A model generated the notes under the pieces. That model saw only the letters and a list, made by a program, of their open reading frames with translations. It had not been told where the DNA came from and made no database searches. From Nocardioides sp. (GTDB lineage: Bacteria; Actinomycetota; Actinomycetes; Propionibacteriales; Nocardioidaceae), in NCBI RefSeq assembly GCF_030655615.1, contig NZ_JAURVJ010000217.1, forward strand, positions 1 to 33,956: a DNA stretch of 33,956 nt, in the 5' to 3' direction. Position numbers and translations under genes: made by a program. Every line of letters starts with the position of its first letter. Position 1 is the first letter of the stretch. This document shows, in pieces, positions 7,063 to 15,266 of this stretch.

Positions 7063-7803
7063 TCATCGCTGGCCCCGACGGCGCGGGGGGCGGGCTGTGG
7101 TCCGGCGCTGTGACGGCCACGTTACCGAGGACGGGTCGGACCACGCCACCCGGACCGCGTGCGTGGTCTCGACCAGACGGCCCAAGCCGAGCTCGACCAC
7201 CTGAGGGGGAGCGCACTGCCACTCCCGCAGCTCCCGGGCGGCGTCCTGCACCTCCGCGCCGACAGACCCGCCCTTGAGAGCCACCATGGCGCCGGTCGGC
7301 GCGACCAGGGGCATGCACCAGGTCAGGAGCTGGGCGAAGGACGCAACCGCACGGGAGGTCACCACGTCGAAGCCGGGCCTCAGCTCCTCCGCGCGGTGCA
7401 GGTCCTCACCGCGGGCACGGACCACCGACACCCCGCAGAGCCCGAGCTCACGCACGGTCTCCTCGAGGAACGTGGCACGGCGGAGCAGCGGCTCGATCAG
7501 GGTGACCGTGACGTCCGGTCGCGCGATGGCCAGGGCCACACCCGGGAGCCCTGCACCGGATCCTACGTCCGCGACGGATGCGCCCTGGGGGACCTGTTCC
7601 TCGAGCACCGCCGAGTTGAGCAGGTGGCGCGACCACAACCGCGGTGCTTCCCGTGGACCGATCAGCCCACGGATGACGCCCTGGGTGGCGAGCAGGTCTG
7701 CGTACGCCTGCGCCAGCGGCAGCCGATCGACAGGGAACACCCCCCGCGCCTCGTCGGGAGCGGGGGGTGCTGGTGGTGGTGTTTCACGTGAAACGTCCGC
7801 CAT
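7063..7803 (-). CDS. rsmG: 16S rRNA (guanine527-N7)-methyltransferase RsmG (GidB)
   Basis: The product is a 246-residue SAM-dependent enzyme that methylates G527 of 16S rRNA. Loss of RsmG in other bacteria gives low-level streptomycin resistance. Motif I is GSGAGLPG at 81-88. The family-typical HLLNS segment lies near 60 and FDVVTSRAVASF at about 140. ATG 7803 is chosen as the usual start, giving MADVSRET. Residues 4-8 (VSRET) are encoded by parS site 2. The ribosome-binding site is weak, and the jag stop is only 13 nt upstream. The C-terminus carries a short Arg-rich tail. Confidence 0.95.
   Translation of the reverse strand: MADVSRETPPPAPPAPDEARGVFPVDRLPLAQAYADLLATQGVIRGLIGPREAPRLWSRHLLNSAVLEEQVPQGASVADVGSGAGLPGVALAIARPDVTVTLIEPLLRRATFLEETVRELGLCGVSVVRARGEDLHRAEELRPGFDVVTSRAVASFAQLLTWCMPLVAPTGAMVALKGGSVGAEVQDAARELREWQCAPPQVVELGLGRLVETTHAVRVAWSDPSSVTWPSQRRTTARPPRRRGQR
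7780..7795. promoter_or_regulatory. parS site 2 (inside rsmG)
   Basis: The 16-mer matches the parS consensus at 15 of 16 positions, with G for A at the last base. It lies within rsmG codons 4-8, where it is read as Val-Ser-Arg-Glu-Thr. An rsmG-embedded parS is a known placement near origins. The distance to parS site 1 is about 0.85 kb. Confidence 0.93.
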
Positions 7804-7816
7804 GGGAGGGCTCGAC

Positions 7817-8425
7817 TCAGTCGGGCAGCACGACGACGTAGCGCCGCGGCTCCACACCCTCGGACTCGGAGGTCAGGTCGGCGGCGGCGACCGCATCGTG
7901 GACCACCTTGCGCTCGAACGGCGTCATCGGATCCAGCGACTGCGGCTCACCCGTCTCGCGGGCCCTGGCGATCGTCTCGTTGGCGAGCTCGACCAGCTTG
8001 GTGCGACGCTCGGCTCGGAATCCGGAGATGTCGAGCATCAGCCGTGACCGGTCGCCCGTCTCGCGGTAGACCGCCAGCCTCGTCAGCTCCTGCAGCGCCT
8101 CGAGCACCTCACCGTTGCGGCCGACCAGCTGCTGAAGGTCGGCCCCGACGATCGAGACGGCGGCACGGTCACCCTCGACGTCCATGTCCAGGTCGCCGTC
8201 GAGATCGGCGATGTCGAGCAGCTCCTCGAGGTAGTCGGCTGCGATGTCGCCCTCCTGCTCGAGCTGGGCCAGGCGCCCCGTGGGACGACCCTCGCTCACC
8301 TCGCCACCCTCGGGACCCGGGTCGCTCTGCTCCGAGCTCCCGTCCGTCTGCTCGGTGCTCTCGTCGCTCCGGTCGAGCTCGGGATCCACCACGTCCGTCT
8401 GGTTGACGTCTGCGTCAGCACTCAT
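7817..8425 (-). CDS. jag: Jag/KhpB-type RNA-binding protein (KH + R3H)
   Basis: The product is a 202-residue protein with an acidic, disordered N-terminus (first 45 residues), a KH domain whose GxxG loop is GRNG (near residue 120), and a C-terminal R3H domain with the Arg-x3-His signature in FERKVVHDAV. KhpB/Jag proteins bind RNA, are encoded next to YidC in most Gram-positive bacteria, and influence cell elongation in firmicutes. The actinobacterial role is less clear. Its ATG overlaps the yidC TGA (ATGA, 4 nt), so translation is coupled. Confidence 0.93.
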   Translation of the reverse strand: MSADADVNQTDVVDPELDRSDESTEQTDGSSEQSDPGPEGGEVSEGRPTGRLAQLEQEGDIAADYLEELLDIADLDGDLDMDVEGDRAAVSIVGADLQQLVGRNGEVLEALQELTRLAVYRETGDRSRLMLDISGFRAERRTKLVELANETIARARETGEPQSLDPMTPFERKVVHDAVAAADLTSESEGVEPRRYVVVLPD

Positions 8426-9552
8426 CGGCCGCCTCCTTGCTTCTTCTTGGTCAGGTTGGGGTTCTTGGGTTGGCCACCGGACTGCCCGTTCTTGGGCGTC
8501 GACGGGGCCGGCGCGCCAGAGCTCCCACCCGCGGAGCCCACGGACCCAGTGCCCCCGGAACCGGACGGTCGCTGGCTGGCCGGGCGCTGACCGGCCTGTC
8601 GCTGCGCCTTGGTCTGGCGCTTGGGCTGCTGGCGGGTGGCGGGGCGCCGGTCGGCCTCGGGCTCGGTCTCGACGGCGACCGAGCCGGGCTCGTCGCCCTT
8701 GTCGAGCTTGCCCTTGGCGCGGTCGCGCTCGACCTTGGCCTTGTAGGCCAGCGTGCCGGGCGCCGGGTTGTTGCGGATGACGTAGAACTGCTGGCCCATG
8801 GTCCACAGGTTGGAGGTGGTCCAGTAGAAGAGGACACCGACCGGGAAGGCCACGCCGCTGATGCCGAAGACGAGCGGCAGCACGTAGAGCAGGATCTTCT
8901 GCTGCTGGGCGTAGGGGCCGGTCAGCGCGTCGGCCGGCATGTTCTTGCTCATCAGCTGGCGCTGAGTCGTGAAGGTGGTCGCCGTCATGGCGATCACCAG
9001 GATCACGGCCACGACCATCACGGTCACGTCGGGGTTGGGGCCCCAGGTACGAGCCTCCCAGAACGACTCCGAGATCGGGATCTTGCCGAAGATCTTGGAC
9101 TCGGCGAAGTCGGTCGCGCGCGCGTCGGTCAGGAACCCGCGGCCCGACTGGTTCTTGGCCGCCTGGTCGAGGATGCGGAACAGCGCGAAGAAGATCGGCA
9201 TCTGCAGCAGCAGCGGCAGACAGGACGCGAACGGGTTGGTGCCCGCGTCCTTGTAGAGCTTCATCGTCTCCTCGCCCAGCTTCTGCCGGTCGTGGCCGTA
9301 CTTCTTCTGCAGCTCCTTGACCTTGGGCTGGATCAGCTGCATGTTGCGCTGCGACTTGATCTGCTTGACGAACAGCGGGATCAGCAGGATCCGGATGACC
9401 AGGGTCAGGCCGATGATCGAGAGGGCCCAGGACAGGCCGCCCTCGGGATCGAGGAACAGGCTCAGCACCTCGTGCCAGCCGAGCATGATGCCCGAGATGG
9501 CGTAGAAGAGCGGCTGCATGATGAAGCTGCCGATGTCGGAGAAGAAACCCAC
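8422..9552 (-). CDS. yidC: Membrane protein insertase YidC (Oxa1 family)
   Basis: The product is a 376-residue insertase for SecYEG-linked or independent insertion of membrane proteins. The N-terminal segment is hydrophobic. The core groove helix TLVIRILLIPLF carries the conserved Arg (residue 54). A charged cytoplasmic hairpin (QIKSQRN to the QKKYG region) follows, then further membrane segments near PLLLQMPIFFALF, VMVVAVILVIAMT and LLYVLPLVFGISG. The C-terminal 100 residues are hydrophilic and basic, rich in Gln, Arg and Pro, and probably contact the ribosome. GTG 9552 is chosen because AAGGAG lies 10 nt upstream. Longer frames would overlap yidD. It overlaps jag by 4 nt. Confidence 0.94.
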   Translation of the reverse strand: MGFFSDIGSFIMQPLFYAISGIMLGWHEVLSLFLDPEGGLSWALSIIGLTLVIRILLIPLFVKQIKSQRNMQLIQPKVKELQKKYGHDRQKLGEETMKLYKDAGTNPFASCLPLLLQMPIFFALFRILDQAAKNQSGRGFLTDARATDFAESKIFGKIPISESFWEARTWGPNPDVTVMVVAVILVIAMTATTFTTQRQLMSKNMPADALTGPYAQQQKILLYVLPLVFGISGVAFPVGVLFYWTTSNLWTMGQQFYVIRNNPAPGTLAYKAKVERDRAKGKLDKGDEPGSVAVETEPEADRRPATRQQPKRQTKAQRQAGQRPASQRPSGSGGTGSVGSAGGSSGAPAPSTPKNGQSGGQPKNPNLTKKKQGGGR

Positions 9553-9557
9553 GAGAC

Positions 9558-9824
9558 TCAAGCTCCTTGCTTGGAGACGGGCTGGGCGATCGCAGCAGGG
9601 CGACGGACCTTGGGAGGTGGGACCTTGTCGACGCCGCCCGGCGCCCACGGGTGACAGCGTGCCAGGCGGCGCACGGCGAGCCACGAACCCTTGATGCTGC
9701 CGTGCACCTGCACGGCCTCCAGCGCATAGGCCGAGCACGACGGGTAGTAGCGGCAGACCTCACCGTAGAGCGGGCTGATCAACAACCGGTAGAGCTTGAG
9801 CAGGCCGATCAGGAGGTACTTCAC
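9558..9824 (-). CDS. yidD: Membrane protein insertion efficiency factor YidD
   Basis: The product is an 88-residue small membrane-associated protein. The family motif YYPSCSAYALEAVQVHG is present, followed by the RLARCHPWAPGGVDKVP end, all typical of YidD. It assists YidC-dependent insertion. The GTG start overlaps the rnpA stop (GTGA, 4 nt), and the stop lies 5 nt before yidC, so rnpA-yidD-yidC-jag is a tightly coupled unit. A divergent paralogue is encoded at 17635-18066. Confidence 0.95.
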   Translation of the reverse strand: MKYLLIGLLKLYRLLISPLYGEVCRYYPSCSAYALEAVQVHGSIKGSWLAVRRLARCHPWAPGGVDKVPPPKVRRPAAIAQPVSKQGA

Positions 9825-10195
9825 GCCGGTGCTCCGCGCTGGCCGGCCACGGTCGTCAGGCAGGAGTCGAGGTCGCGCCCCAGGCGGGCCCAGGAGCTCG
9901 CGGCCGAGGCCGGGAGCGCGCGGATCACGAGCACCGACCCGACGGGGATCGAGGACAGTCGCGCCGAGACGAGGTGGCGCAGGCGTCGCTGGACCCGGTT
10001 GCGGACGACGGAGCCGCCGACCGCCTTGCTGACGACGAAGCCGATCCGTGCCGGCGCGGCGCGGCCCGTCTCGTCGGCCGCCGAGTCGGCGGCGACCAGG
10101 TGCAGCACCATCGTCCGACTCGAGGCGCGCCGACCCCGCCGCGTCGCCTCACGGAAGGAGGCGGCGTCGGTGACGCGGTGTGCTGCAGGCAGCAC
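9821..10195 (-). CDS. rnpA: Ribonuclease P protein component
   Basis: The product is a 124-residue basic protein that assists the RNase P RNA in maturing tRNA 5' ends. The RNR signature appears as VVRNRVQRRLRHL, preceded by the IGFVVSKAVGGS strand and turn. The GTG start at 10195 gives the usual N-terminus MLPAAHRV with the conserved hydrophobic/Arg lead. It lies 57 nt downstream of rpmH and overlaps yidD by 4 nt. The rpmH-rnpA order is near-universal. Confidence 0.96.
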   Translation of the reverse strand: MLPAAHRVTDAASFREATRRGRRASSRTMVLHLVAADSAADETGRAAPARIGFVVSKAVGGSVVRNRVQRRLRHLVSARLSSIPVGSVLVIRALPASAASSWARLGRDLDSCLTTVAGQRGAPA

Positions 10196-10252
10196 GACCG
10201 GGACCGGACGGCCCGCGACGGGCGCAGAGCCTGGGTGCCTGAGCCGGGTGGC

Positions 10253-10390
10253 TCAGACGGCCAGGCTCTTGCGGCCCTTGCGGCGGCGGTCGGCGAGGAT
10301 CGCGCGGCCGGCGCGGGTGCGCATGCGGAGGCGGAACCCGTGCACCTTGTGACGGCGACGGTTGTTCGGCTGGTAGGTGCGCTTGCTCAC
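10253..10390 (-). CDS. rpmH: 50S ribosomal protein L34
   Basis: The product is 45 residues, starting from GTG 10390 with AAGGAA upstream. It reads [12 protein letters not shown] and then [16 protein letters not shown], the classic L34 signature, with a basic C-terminus ending KGRKSLAV. It is the first gene of the leftward rpmH-rnpA-yidD-yidC-jag-rsmG-parAB block and marks the strand switch opposite dnaA. Confidence 0.98.
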   Translation of the reverse strand: MSKRTYQPNNRRRHKVHGFRLRMRTRAGRAILADRRRKGRKSLAV

Positions 10391-10882
10391 GGTATTCCTT
10401 CGTTGGTCGGTCCCGCACTCAGCAGCGCAGGTGTCGTACAGTCGTGGTCTCGGCGACGCGTGCCTGCCGGCTGCTCGCATCCCGGGCCAGGCCCAGGATG
10501 GCGTGCCAGCAGCACCGGTCGACGCCTTGTGACCAACTAACGGTACGCGCTGCCCGGAGACAGGGTCAAACCGCCGCGTCCACCCGTCGGGCACACCGTG
10601 TCCTGCCTGTGGATGACGGGTTGCTCGGCTCCGCGCGGGCGGGTTACGTTTCGCGCCATCGGGCTTCACCACGTTCCCCGCCCGGCGACGACTCGGCGTG
10701 CCGTGACCCCGGTCACAGGCTCGTCACGACCGCTCTGACCTGCGCAAACGTCGTTCGTCGGGGTCTGGGGCGGCTCCCCCGTCGCCTTCCTCCACAGCCC
10801 GGTCGCCGGGTTCACACCCTGTGGACAAAGCTGTGGAACAGTTCGCCCGGGAACTACGACAGATGAAGCGGAGCACCCCACT
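10391..10882. other. rpmH-dnaA intergenic region, possible part of oriC
   Basis: This 492-nt non-coding gap holds divergent transcription signals for rpmH and dnaA. DnaA boxes are all in one orientation: TCATCCACA (complement of 10608-10616), a perfect actinobacterial-type TTGTCCACA (complement of 10820-10828), TGTTCCACA (complement of 10832-10840) and TCATCCACA (complement of 10882-10890), the last overlapping the dnaA start. A weak TCCTCCACA lies at 10788-10796. No obvious AT-rich unwinding element was seen. Functions are dnaA autoregulation and/or part of the origin. Confidence 0.55.
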
Positions 10883-12364
10883 GTGGATGACAACGGACGA
10901 TCCGACGCCGACCGGTCCGACCCCCAGGACCCTCCGCCGCTCGACCTCGACGAGGCCTGGCCGGCGGTCGTCGCCGAGCTCCAGCCGCACCAGCAGGCCT
11001 GGTTGCGGCAGAGCCAGCCCGTCCACCTCCACGAGACGACCGCCATCGTCGCGGTGCCCGACGACTTCACCCGCTCCCAGCTCGAGGGGCGCCTGCGCAA
11101 CCAGCTCGAGGAAGCGCTGACCGAACGTTTCGGGCACGACATCCGGATCGCTGTCACCGTCAACCCTGAGCTCGGCGACGTCATCCCCGACGACATCTCG
11201 AGCATTGTCGACGAGTCGCCGAGTCTCTCTGTCGACAAACCGGCTCACGTCGAGCACTTCACCGACCTGCCCAGCGGCCCCCGCGACCGGAGCGAGGCGG
11301 CCCACGAGCAGACCAAGTCGGCGCTCGAGACGCGCCTCAACCCGAAGTACACCTTCGAGACCTTCGTCATCGGCTCGTCCAACCGCTTCCCGCACGCCGC
11401 CGCGGTGGCGGTGGCCGAGGCGCCGGGCAAGGCCTACAACCCGCTCCTCGTCTACGGGGACTCCGGTCTCGGCAAGACGCACCTGCTCCACGCCATCGGC
11501 CACTACGTCCGCAGCCTCTACACCGGGGCCAAGGTCCGCTACGTGTCGAGCGAGGAGTTCACCAACGAGTTCATCAACGCGATCCGGGACGACCGCCAGG
11601 ACCGGTTCAAGCGTCGCTACCGCGAGGTCGACGTCCTGCTCATCGACGACATCCAGTTCCTCGAGGGCAAGACGCAGACCCAGGAGGAGTTCTTCCACAC
11701 CTTCAACACCCTCCACAACGCCAACAAGCAGATCGTGCTGACCTCCGACCGCGCGCCCAAGCGGCTCGAGGCGCTCGAGGACCGGCTCCGCAACCGGTTC
11801 GAGTGGGGCCTCATCACCGACGTCCAGCCGCCCGACCTCGAGACCCGCATCGCGATCCTGCGCAAGAAGGCCGCGATGGACCGCCTCACGGCCCCGCCCG
11901 ACGTGCTCGAGTTCATCGCCTCCAAGATCCAGACCAACATCCGCGAGCTCGAGGGTGCGCTGATCCGGGTCACCGCCTTCGCCAACCTCAACCGCCAGGA
12001 GGTCGACATGACCCTGGCCGAGATCGTGCTCAAGGACCTGATCCCCGAGGGTGGCGAGCCCGAGATCACCGCGTCGCTGATCATCGCCCAGACCGCGGCC
12101 TACTTCGGGCTCTCGATCGAGGAGCTCACCGGACCCAGCCGCGGCCGGCACCTGGTGATCGCCCGCCAGATCGCCATGTACCTCTGCCGCGAGCTCACCG
12201 ACCTCTCGCTGCCCAAGATCGGGGCCCAGTTCGGCAACCGCGACCACACGACGGTCATGTACGCCGAGCGCAAGATCAACCAACTGCTCGGCGAACGACG
12301 CGCCGTCTTCAACCAGGTCAGCGAGCTCACCAACCGGGTCAAGATGCAGGCCCGCCAGTCCTGA
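10883..12364 (+). CDS. dnaA: Chromosomal replication initiator protein DnaA
   Basis: The product is a 493-residue AAA+ initiator that binds DnaA boxes and opens the origin. Domain I (about 1-90) has the AWLRQSQPVHL/DDFTRSQLEGRL pattern. A short acidic linker follows. Domain III carries Walker A GDSGLGKT (Lys198) and Walker B LLIDDIQF near 255. Domain IV ends with the DnaA-box-reading signature (GNRDHTTVMYAERKI). The start is GTG 10883, with GCGGAG upstream. A DnaA-box-like sequence overlaps this start codon. The linker domain is short for an actinobacterium (Streptomyces DnaA is far longer). Confidence 0.97.
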   Translation: MDDNGRSDADRSDPQDPPPLDLDEAWPAVVAELQPHQQAWLRQSQPVHLHETTAIVAVPDDFTRSQLEGRLRNQLEEALTERFGHDIRIAVTVNPELGDVIPDDISSIVDESPSLSVDKPAHVEHFTDLPSGPRDRSEAAHEQTKSALETRLNPKYTFETFVIGSSNRFPHAAAVAVAEAPGKAYNPLLVYGDSGLGKTHLLHAIGHYVRSLYTGAKVRYVSSEEFTNEFINAIRDDRQDRFKRRYREVDVLLIDDIQFLEGKTQTQEEFFHTFNTLHNANKQIVLTSDRAPKRLEALEDRLRNRFEWGLITDVQPPDLETRIAILRKKAAMDRLTAPPDVLEFIASKIQTNIRELEGALIRVTAFANLNRQEVDMTLAEIVLKDLIPEGGEPEITASLIIAQTAAYFGLSIEELTGPSRGRHLVIARQIAMYLCRELTDLSLPKIGAQFGNRDHTTVMYAERKINQLLGERRAVFNQVSELTNRVKMQARQS

Positions 12365-12735
12365 CCCGCGGCCGTCACGCGACCGGCGGCGCCCTGTGGA
12401 ACCGGACCGCTCGGCGGTACGAACTACACGGGGAGGATCTGGGGAGGACGCGGGACCCGTCCACCACCGGTCCGCCCCGTTCCACAGGCGGCGCACGGCG
12501 ACGACACCGTCATCCACAGGGCCTGTGCACGACGATCGAGCGCAGCGACCTGCACGAATGCCGTTCATCCACAGATCCCACAGCTGCTACGACTACGACG
12601 AACCTCCAGACATCACATCCTCGGCCGAACTCCATCCGGGCCTCCCCCTGTGGACGACCCCCCTCCCGTGGCAGGATGCGAACCCGCCAGACCCCGCACC
12701 TGCCCGTCCACCCAGCCACCTCGAAGGACACCCTC
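12365..12735. other. dnaA-dnaN intergenic region, candidate oriC
   Basis: A 371-nt gap in the position of oriC in most characterised actinobacteria. DnaA-box-like sites: TCATCCACA at 12510-12518 and 12565-12573, and TCGTCCACA (complement of 12649-12657), each one mismatch from a consensus. Weaker sites lie at 12395-12403, 12478-12486 and 12574-12582. Sites occur in both orientations. There is no perfect box and no evident AT-rich stretch, which is weak for an origin. Assignment rests mostly on position. Confidence 0.55.
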
Positions 12736-13875
12736 GTGAAGTTCCGTGTCGACCGCGACGTCCTCGCTGATGCCGTCGCCTGGGCTGCCCGCAGCCTGCC
12801 GGTCCGGCCGAGCGCCCCGGTGCTCGCCGGTCTCCTCATCGAGGCCAGTGACGACGGACTGGTGCTCTCGACGTTCGACTACGAGACCTCCGCCCGCGCG
12901 ACCCTGACCGCCGAGGTCCACGACGAGGGCCGCGCCCTGGTCAGCGGCCGGCTCCTGGCCGACATCTGCCGCAGCCTCCCGGCCAAACCGGTCGAGATGG
13001 TGATCGACGGCTCGCGGGTCTCGCTGACCTGTGGTTCGGCGCGATTCAGCCTGCAGACGATGCCGGTCGAGGACTACCCGACCATCCCGCAGATGCCCCA
13101 GGCCACCGGCACCGTCCAGAGCGACGTCTTCGCCCACGCCGTCGCCCAGGCCGTCACGGCCGCCGGCCGCGACGACATGCTGCCGGTGCTGACCGGCGTA
13201 CGCCTCGAGATCGACGGCTCCACGATCTCGCTCCTGGCCACCGACCGCTTCCGGCTCTCGCAGCGCGAGCTGGGCTGGGAGCCCGGCACAGCCGACGTCT
13301 CGGTCGCCGCGCTCGTGCCGGCCAAGGTGCTCGGAGACACCGCCAAGTCGCTCACCTCCGGCAGCGAGGTCACCATCGCGCTCTCCACCGGTGGCACCGG
13401 TGAGGGCCTCATCGGCTTCGAGGGCGTCGGGCCGGGCGGCGTGCGCCGCACGACCACCCGGCTGCTCGACGGCGAGTTCCCCAAGGTCCGGAGCCTGTTC
13501 CCGGCCGACAAGCTCACCACCGCCCGGGTCGACAAGGTCGCGCTGATCGAGTCGGTCAAGCGTGTCGCCCTCGTCGCCGAGCGCAACACCGCCGTGCAGC
13601 TGCAGTTCAGCGACGGCGTCCTCACGCTCGACGCCGGGTCCGGCGACGAGGCCCAGGCGTCGGAGTCGATCCAGGCGACGATCGAGGGCGACGACATCAC
13701 CACCGGCTTCAACCCGCAGTTCCTGCTCGACGGTCTCACCGCCATCGACCAGCCCGTGGTCGAGCTCGCGTTCACGCAGGCGTCCAAGCCGGTCGTGCTC
13801 AGCGGCATCTCCGAGGGCGACGACGTCGACTCCGGGTTCCGCTACCTCCTCATGCCGCGTCGCCTGCTGTCCTAG
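12736..13875 (+). CDS. dnaN: DNA polymerase III subunit beta (sliding clamp)
   Basis: The product is a 379-residue ring-forming clamp that tethers the replicative polymerase. It has three repeated clamp domains. Recognisable segments include LPVRPSAPVLAGLLIEA near the start, the TDRFRLSQREL motif around residue 170, and the C-terminal PVVLSG...YLLMPRRLLS end that forms the partner-binding pocket. The start is GTG 12736, preceded by GAAGGA. The gene lies in the standard dnaA-dnaN-gnd-recF order. Confidence 0.97.
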   Translation: MKFRVDRDVLADAVAWAARSLPVRPSAPVLAGLLIEASDDGLVLSTFDYETSARATLTAEVHDEGRALVSGRLLADICRSLPAKPVEMVIDGSRVSLTCGSARFSLQTMPVEDYPTIPQMPQATGTVQSDVFAHAVAQAVTAAGRDDMLPVLTGVRLEIDGSTISLLATDRFRLSQRELGWEPGTADVSVAALVPAKVLGDTAKSLTSGSEVTIALSTGGTGEGLIGFEGVGPGGVRRTTTRLLDGEFPKVRSLFPADKLTTARVDKVALIESVKRVALVAERNTAVQLQFSDGVLTLDAGSGDEAQASESIQATIEGDDITTGFNPQFLLDGLTAIDQPVVELAFTQASKPVVLSGISEGDDVDSGFRYLLMPRRLLS

Positions 13876-13940
13876 CCGTCCCGGCTGCACCCGTACCCCG
13901 CACCGCCGCCCACCGACCACCTCACCGCCTGGAGGCAGCC

Positions 13941-14852
13941 ATGCACATCGGACTCGTCGGACTCGGCAAGATGGGCGGCAACATGCGTACGCGCATGCGC
14001 GACGCCGGTCTCACCGTCGTCGGCTACGACCGCAACCCCGACCTCGCCGACGTCGACAGCCTCGCGGCCCTCGTGGAGGCGCTGCCGGCCGACGGTCCCC
14101 GCGTCGTGTGGGTGATGGTGCCCGCGGGCGAGCCCACCCGGGCCACCATCGCCGAGCTGGGCGACCTGCTGCGCGAGGGAGACCTCGTCGTCGACGGGGG
14201 CAACTCCAAGTACACCGACGACCAGGCCAACGCCGAGATGCTCGGCAAGAGCGGCATCGGCTTCGTCGACTGCGGCGTCTCCGGTGGTGTGTGGGGCCTC
14301 GAGAACGGCTACGCGCTGATGTACGGCGGCTCCGACGCCGACGTCGCCAAGGTCCAGCCGGCCCTCGACGCGCTCAAGCCCGAGGACGGCGGGTCCGTCC
14401 ACGCCGGGTCGAAGCCGGGCGCCGGCCACTTCGCCAAGATGGTCCACAACGGCATCGAGTACGCGATGATGCAGGCATACGCCGAGGGCTGGGAGCTGCT
14501 CGAGACCGTCGACGTCGTCGAGAACGTCCCGGCCGTCTTCGACTCCTGGCGCACCGGCACCGTGATCCGCTCGTGGCTGCTCGACCTGCTCGTCGCCGCC
14601 GTCGACGAGGACGAGCACCTCGACAAGCTCCGCGGCTACGCCGAGGACTCCGGCGAGGGCCGCTGGACCGTCGAGGCCGCGATCGACAACGCCGTGCCGA
14701 TGCACGTGATCGCGGCGTCGCTGTTCGCCCGGTTCACCTCGCGCCAGGACGACAGCCCCGCCATGAAGGCGGTGGCCGCCATGCGAAACCAGTTCGGCGG
14801 TCACGCGGTCAGGACCGCGCCGCCCGCCGGGGGCGACGCCAACCCGGAGTAG
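13941..14852 (+). CDS. gnd: 6-phosphogluconate dehydrogenase, decarboxylating (short form)
   Basis: The product is a 303-residue cytoplasmic enzyme converting 6-phosphogluconate to ribulose 5-phosphate plus CO2 with reduction of a nicotinamide cofactor. The Rossmann motif GLGKMGGNM is at the N-terminus, the substrate motif VDGGNSKYTDD near 90, and the catalytic Lys-x2-His-Asn in FAKMVHNGIEY near 173. Length fits the short prokaryotic class (about 300) rather than the 470-residue class. The second strand ends in YDRNP. An acidic residue there often favours NAD+, but this is only suggestive. A GGAGG ribosome-binding site is present. gnd between dnaN and recF is a known actinobacterial arrangement. 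Confidence 0.93.
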   Translation: MHIGLVGLGKMGGNMRTRMRDAGLTVVGYDRNPDLADVDSLAALVEALPADGPRVVWVMVPAGEPTRATIAELGDLLREGDLVVDGGNSKYTDDQANAEMLGKSGIGFVDCGVSGGVWGLENGYALMYGGSDADVAKVQPALDALKPEDGGSVHAGSKPGAGHFAKMVHNGIEYAMMQAYAEGWELLETVDVVENVPAVFDSWRTGTVIRSWLLDLLVAAVDEDEHLDKLRGYAEDSGEGRWTVEAAIDNAVPMHVIAASLFARFTSRQDDSPAMKAVAAMRNQFGGHAVRTAPPAGGDANPE

Positions 14853-14855
14853 CGG

Positions 14856-15266
14856 CTAGCCAGCCATCCGGAGCACGCCGAACACCAGCCAGGCCGCGCC
14901 GACGAGCGCGACCACCGGCCGGCGTACGAGCCGCTCCACCACGGGTGCGGGCGTCGCGCGGCGCCGGGCCCTCAGCACGAGGCCGACCAGCACCAGCAGC
15001 CCGCCGACGAGCACGATGCCGAACGGGTTCATCGCCCAGGAGCCGGCGACGTCGCCGTGAGCGAGGTCGACCCACGAGCGCGTCAGGCCGCACGCCGGGC
15101 ACGGGAGCCCGGTGATCCGGCGGAACGGGCACAGCACCGGCCCGTCGTCGACCGACCCGGCCGGGACCAGGAAGGCGGTCCCGAACGCGACGAGCCCCCC
15201 GGCCGCGACCAGCTCGGAGCCGGCGACCGGGGGGCGGAGGGTGTCGTCAGGCGAGCGGGCGACCAT
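14856..15266 (-). CDS. DUF2752 membrane protein
   Basis: The product is a 136-residue integral membrane protein. The DUF2752 hallmark is clear: CPFRRITGLPCPACGLTRS around residues 46-64, with three cysteines, then an aspartate, and hydrophobic segments at about 20-37, 83-99 and 116-130. The function of the family is unknown. The gene overlaps the upstream TM2-domain gene by 20 nt on the minus strand. Its stop codon is 3 nt from the gnd stop. It often travels with TM2-domain proteins. Confidence 0.85.
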   Translation of the reverse strand: MVARSPDDTLRPPVAGSELVAAGGLVAFGTAFLVPAGSVDDGPVLCPFRRITGLPCPACGLTRSWVDLAHGDVAGSWAMNPFGIVLVGGLLVLVGLVLRARRRATPAPVVERLVRRPVVALVGAAWLVFGVLRMAG

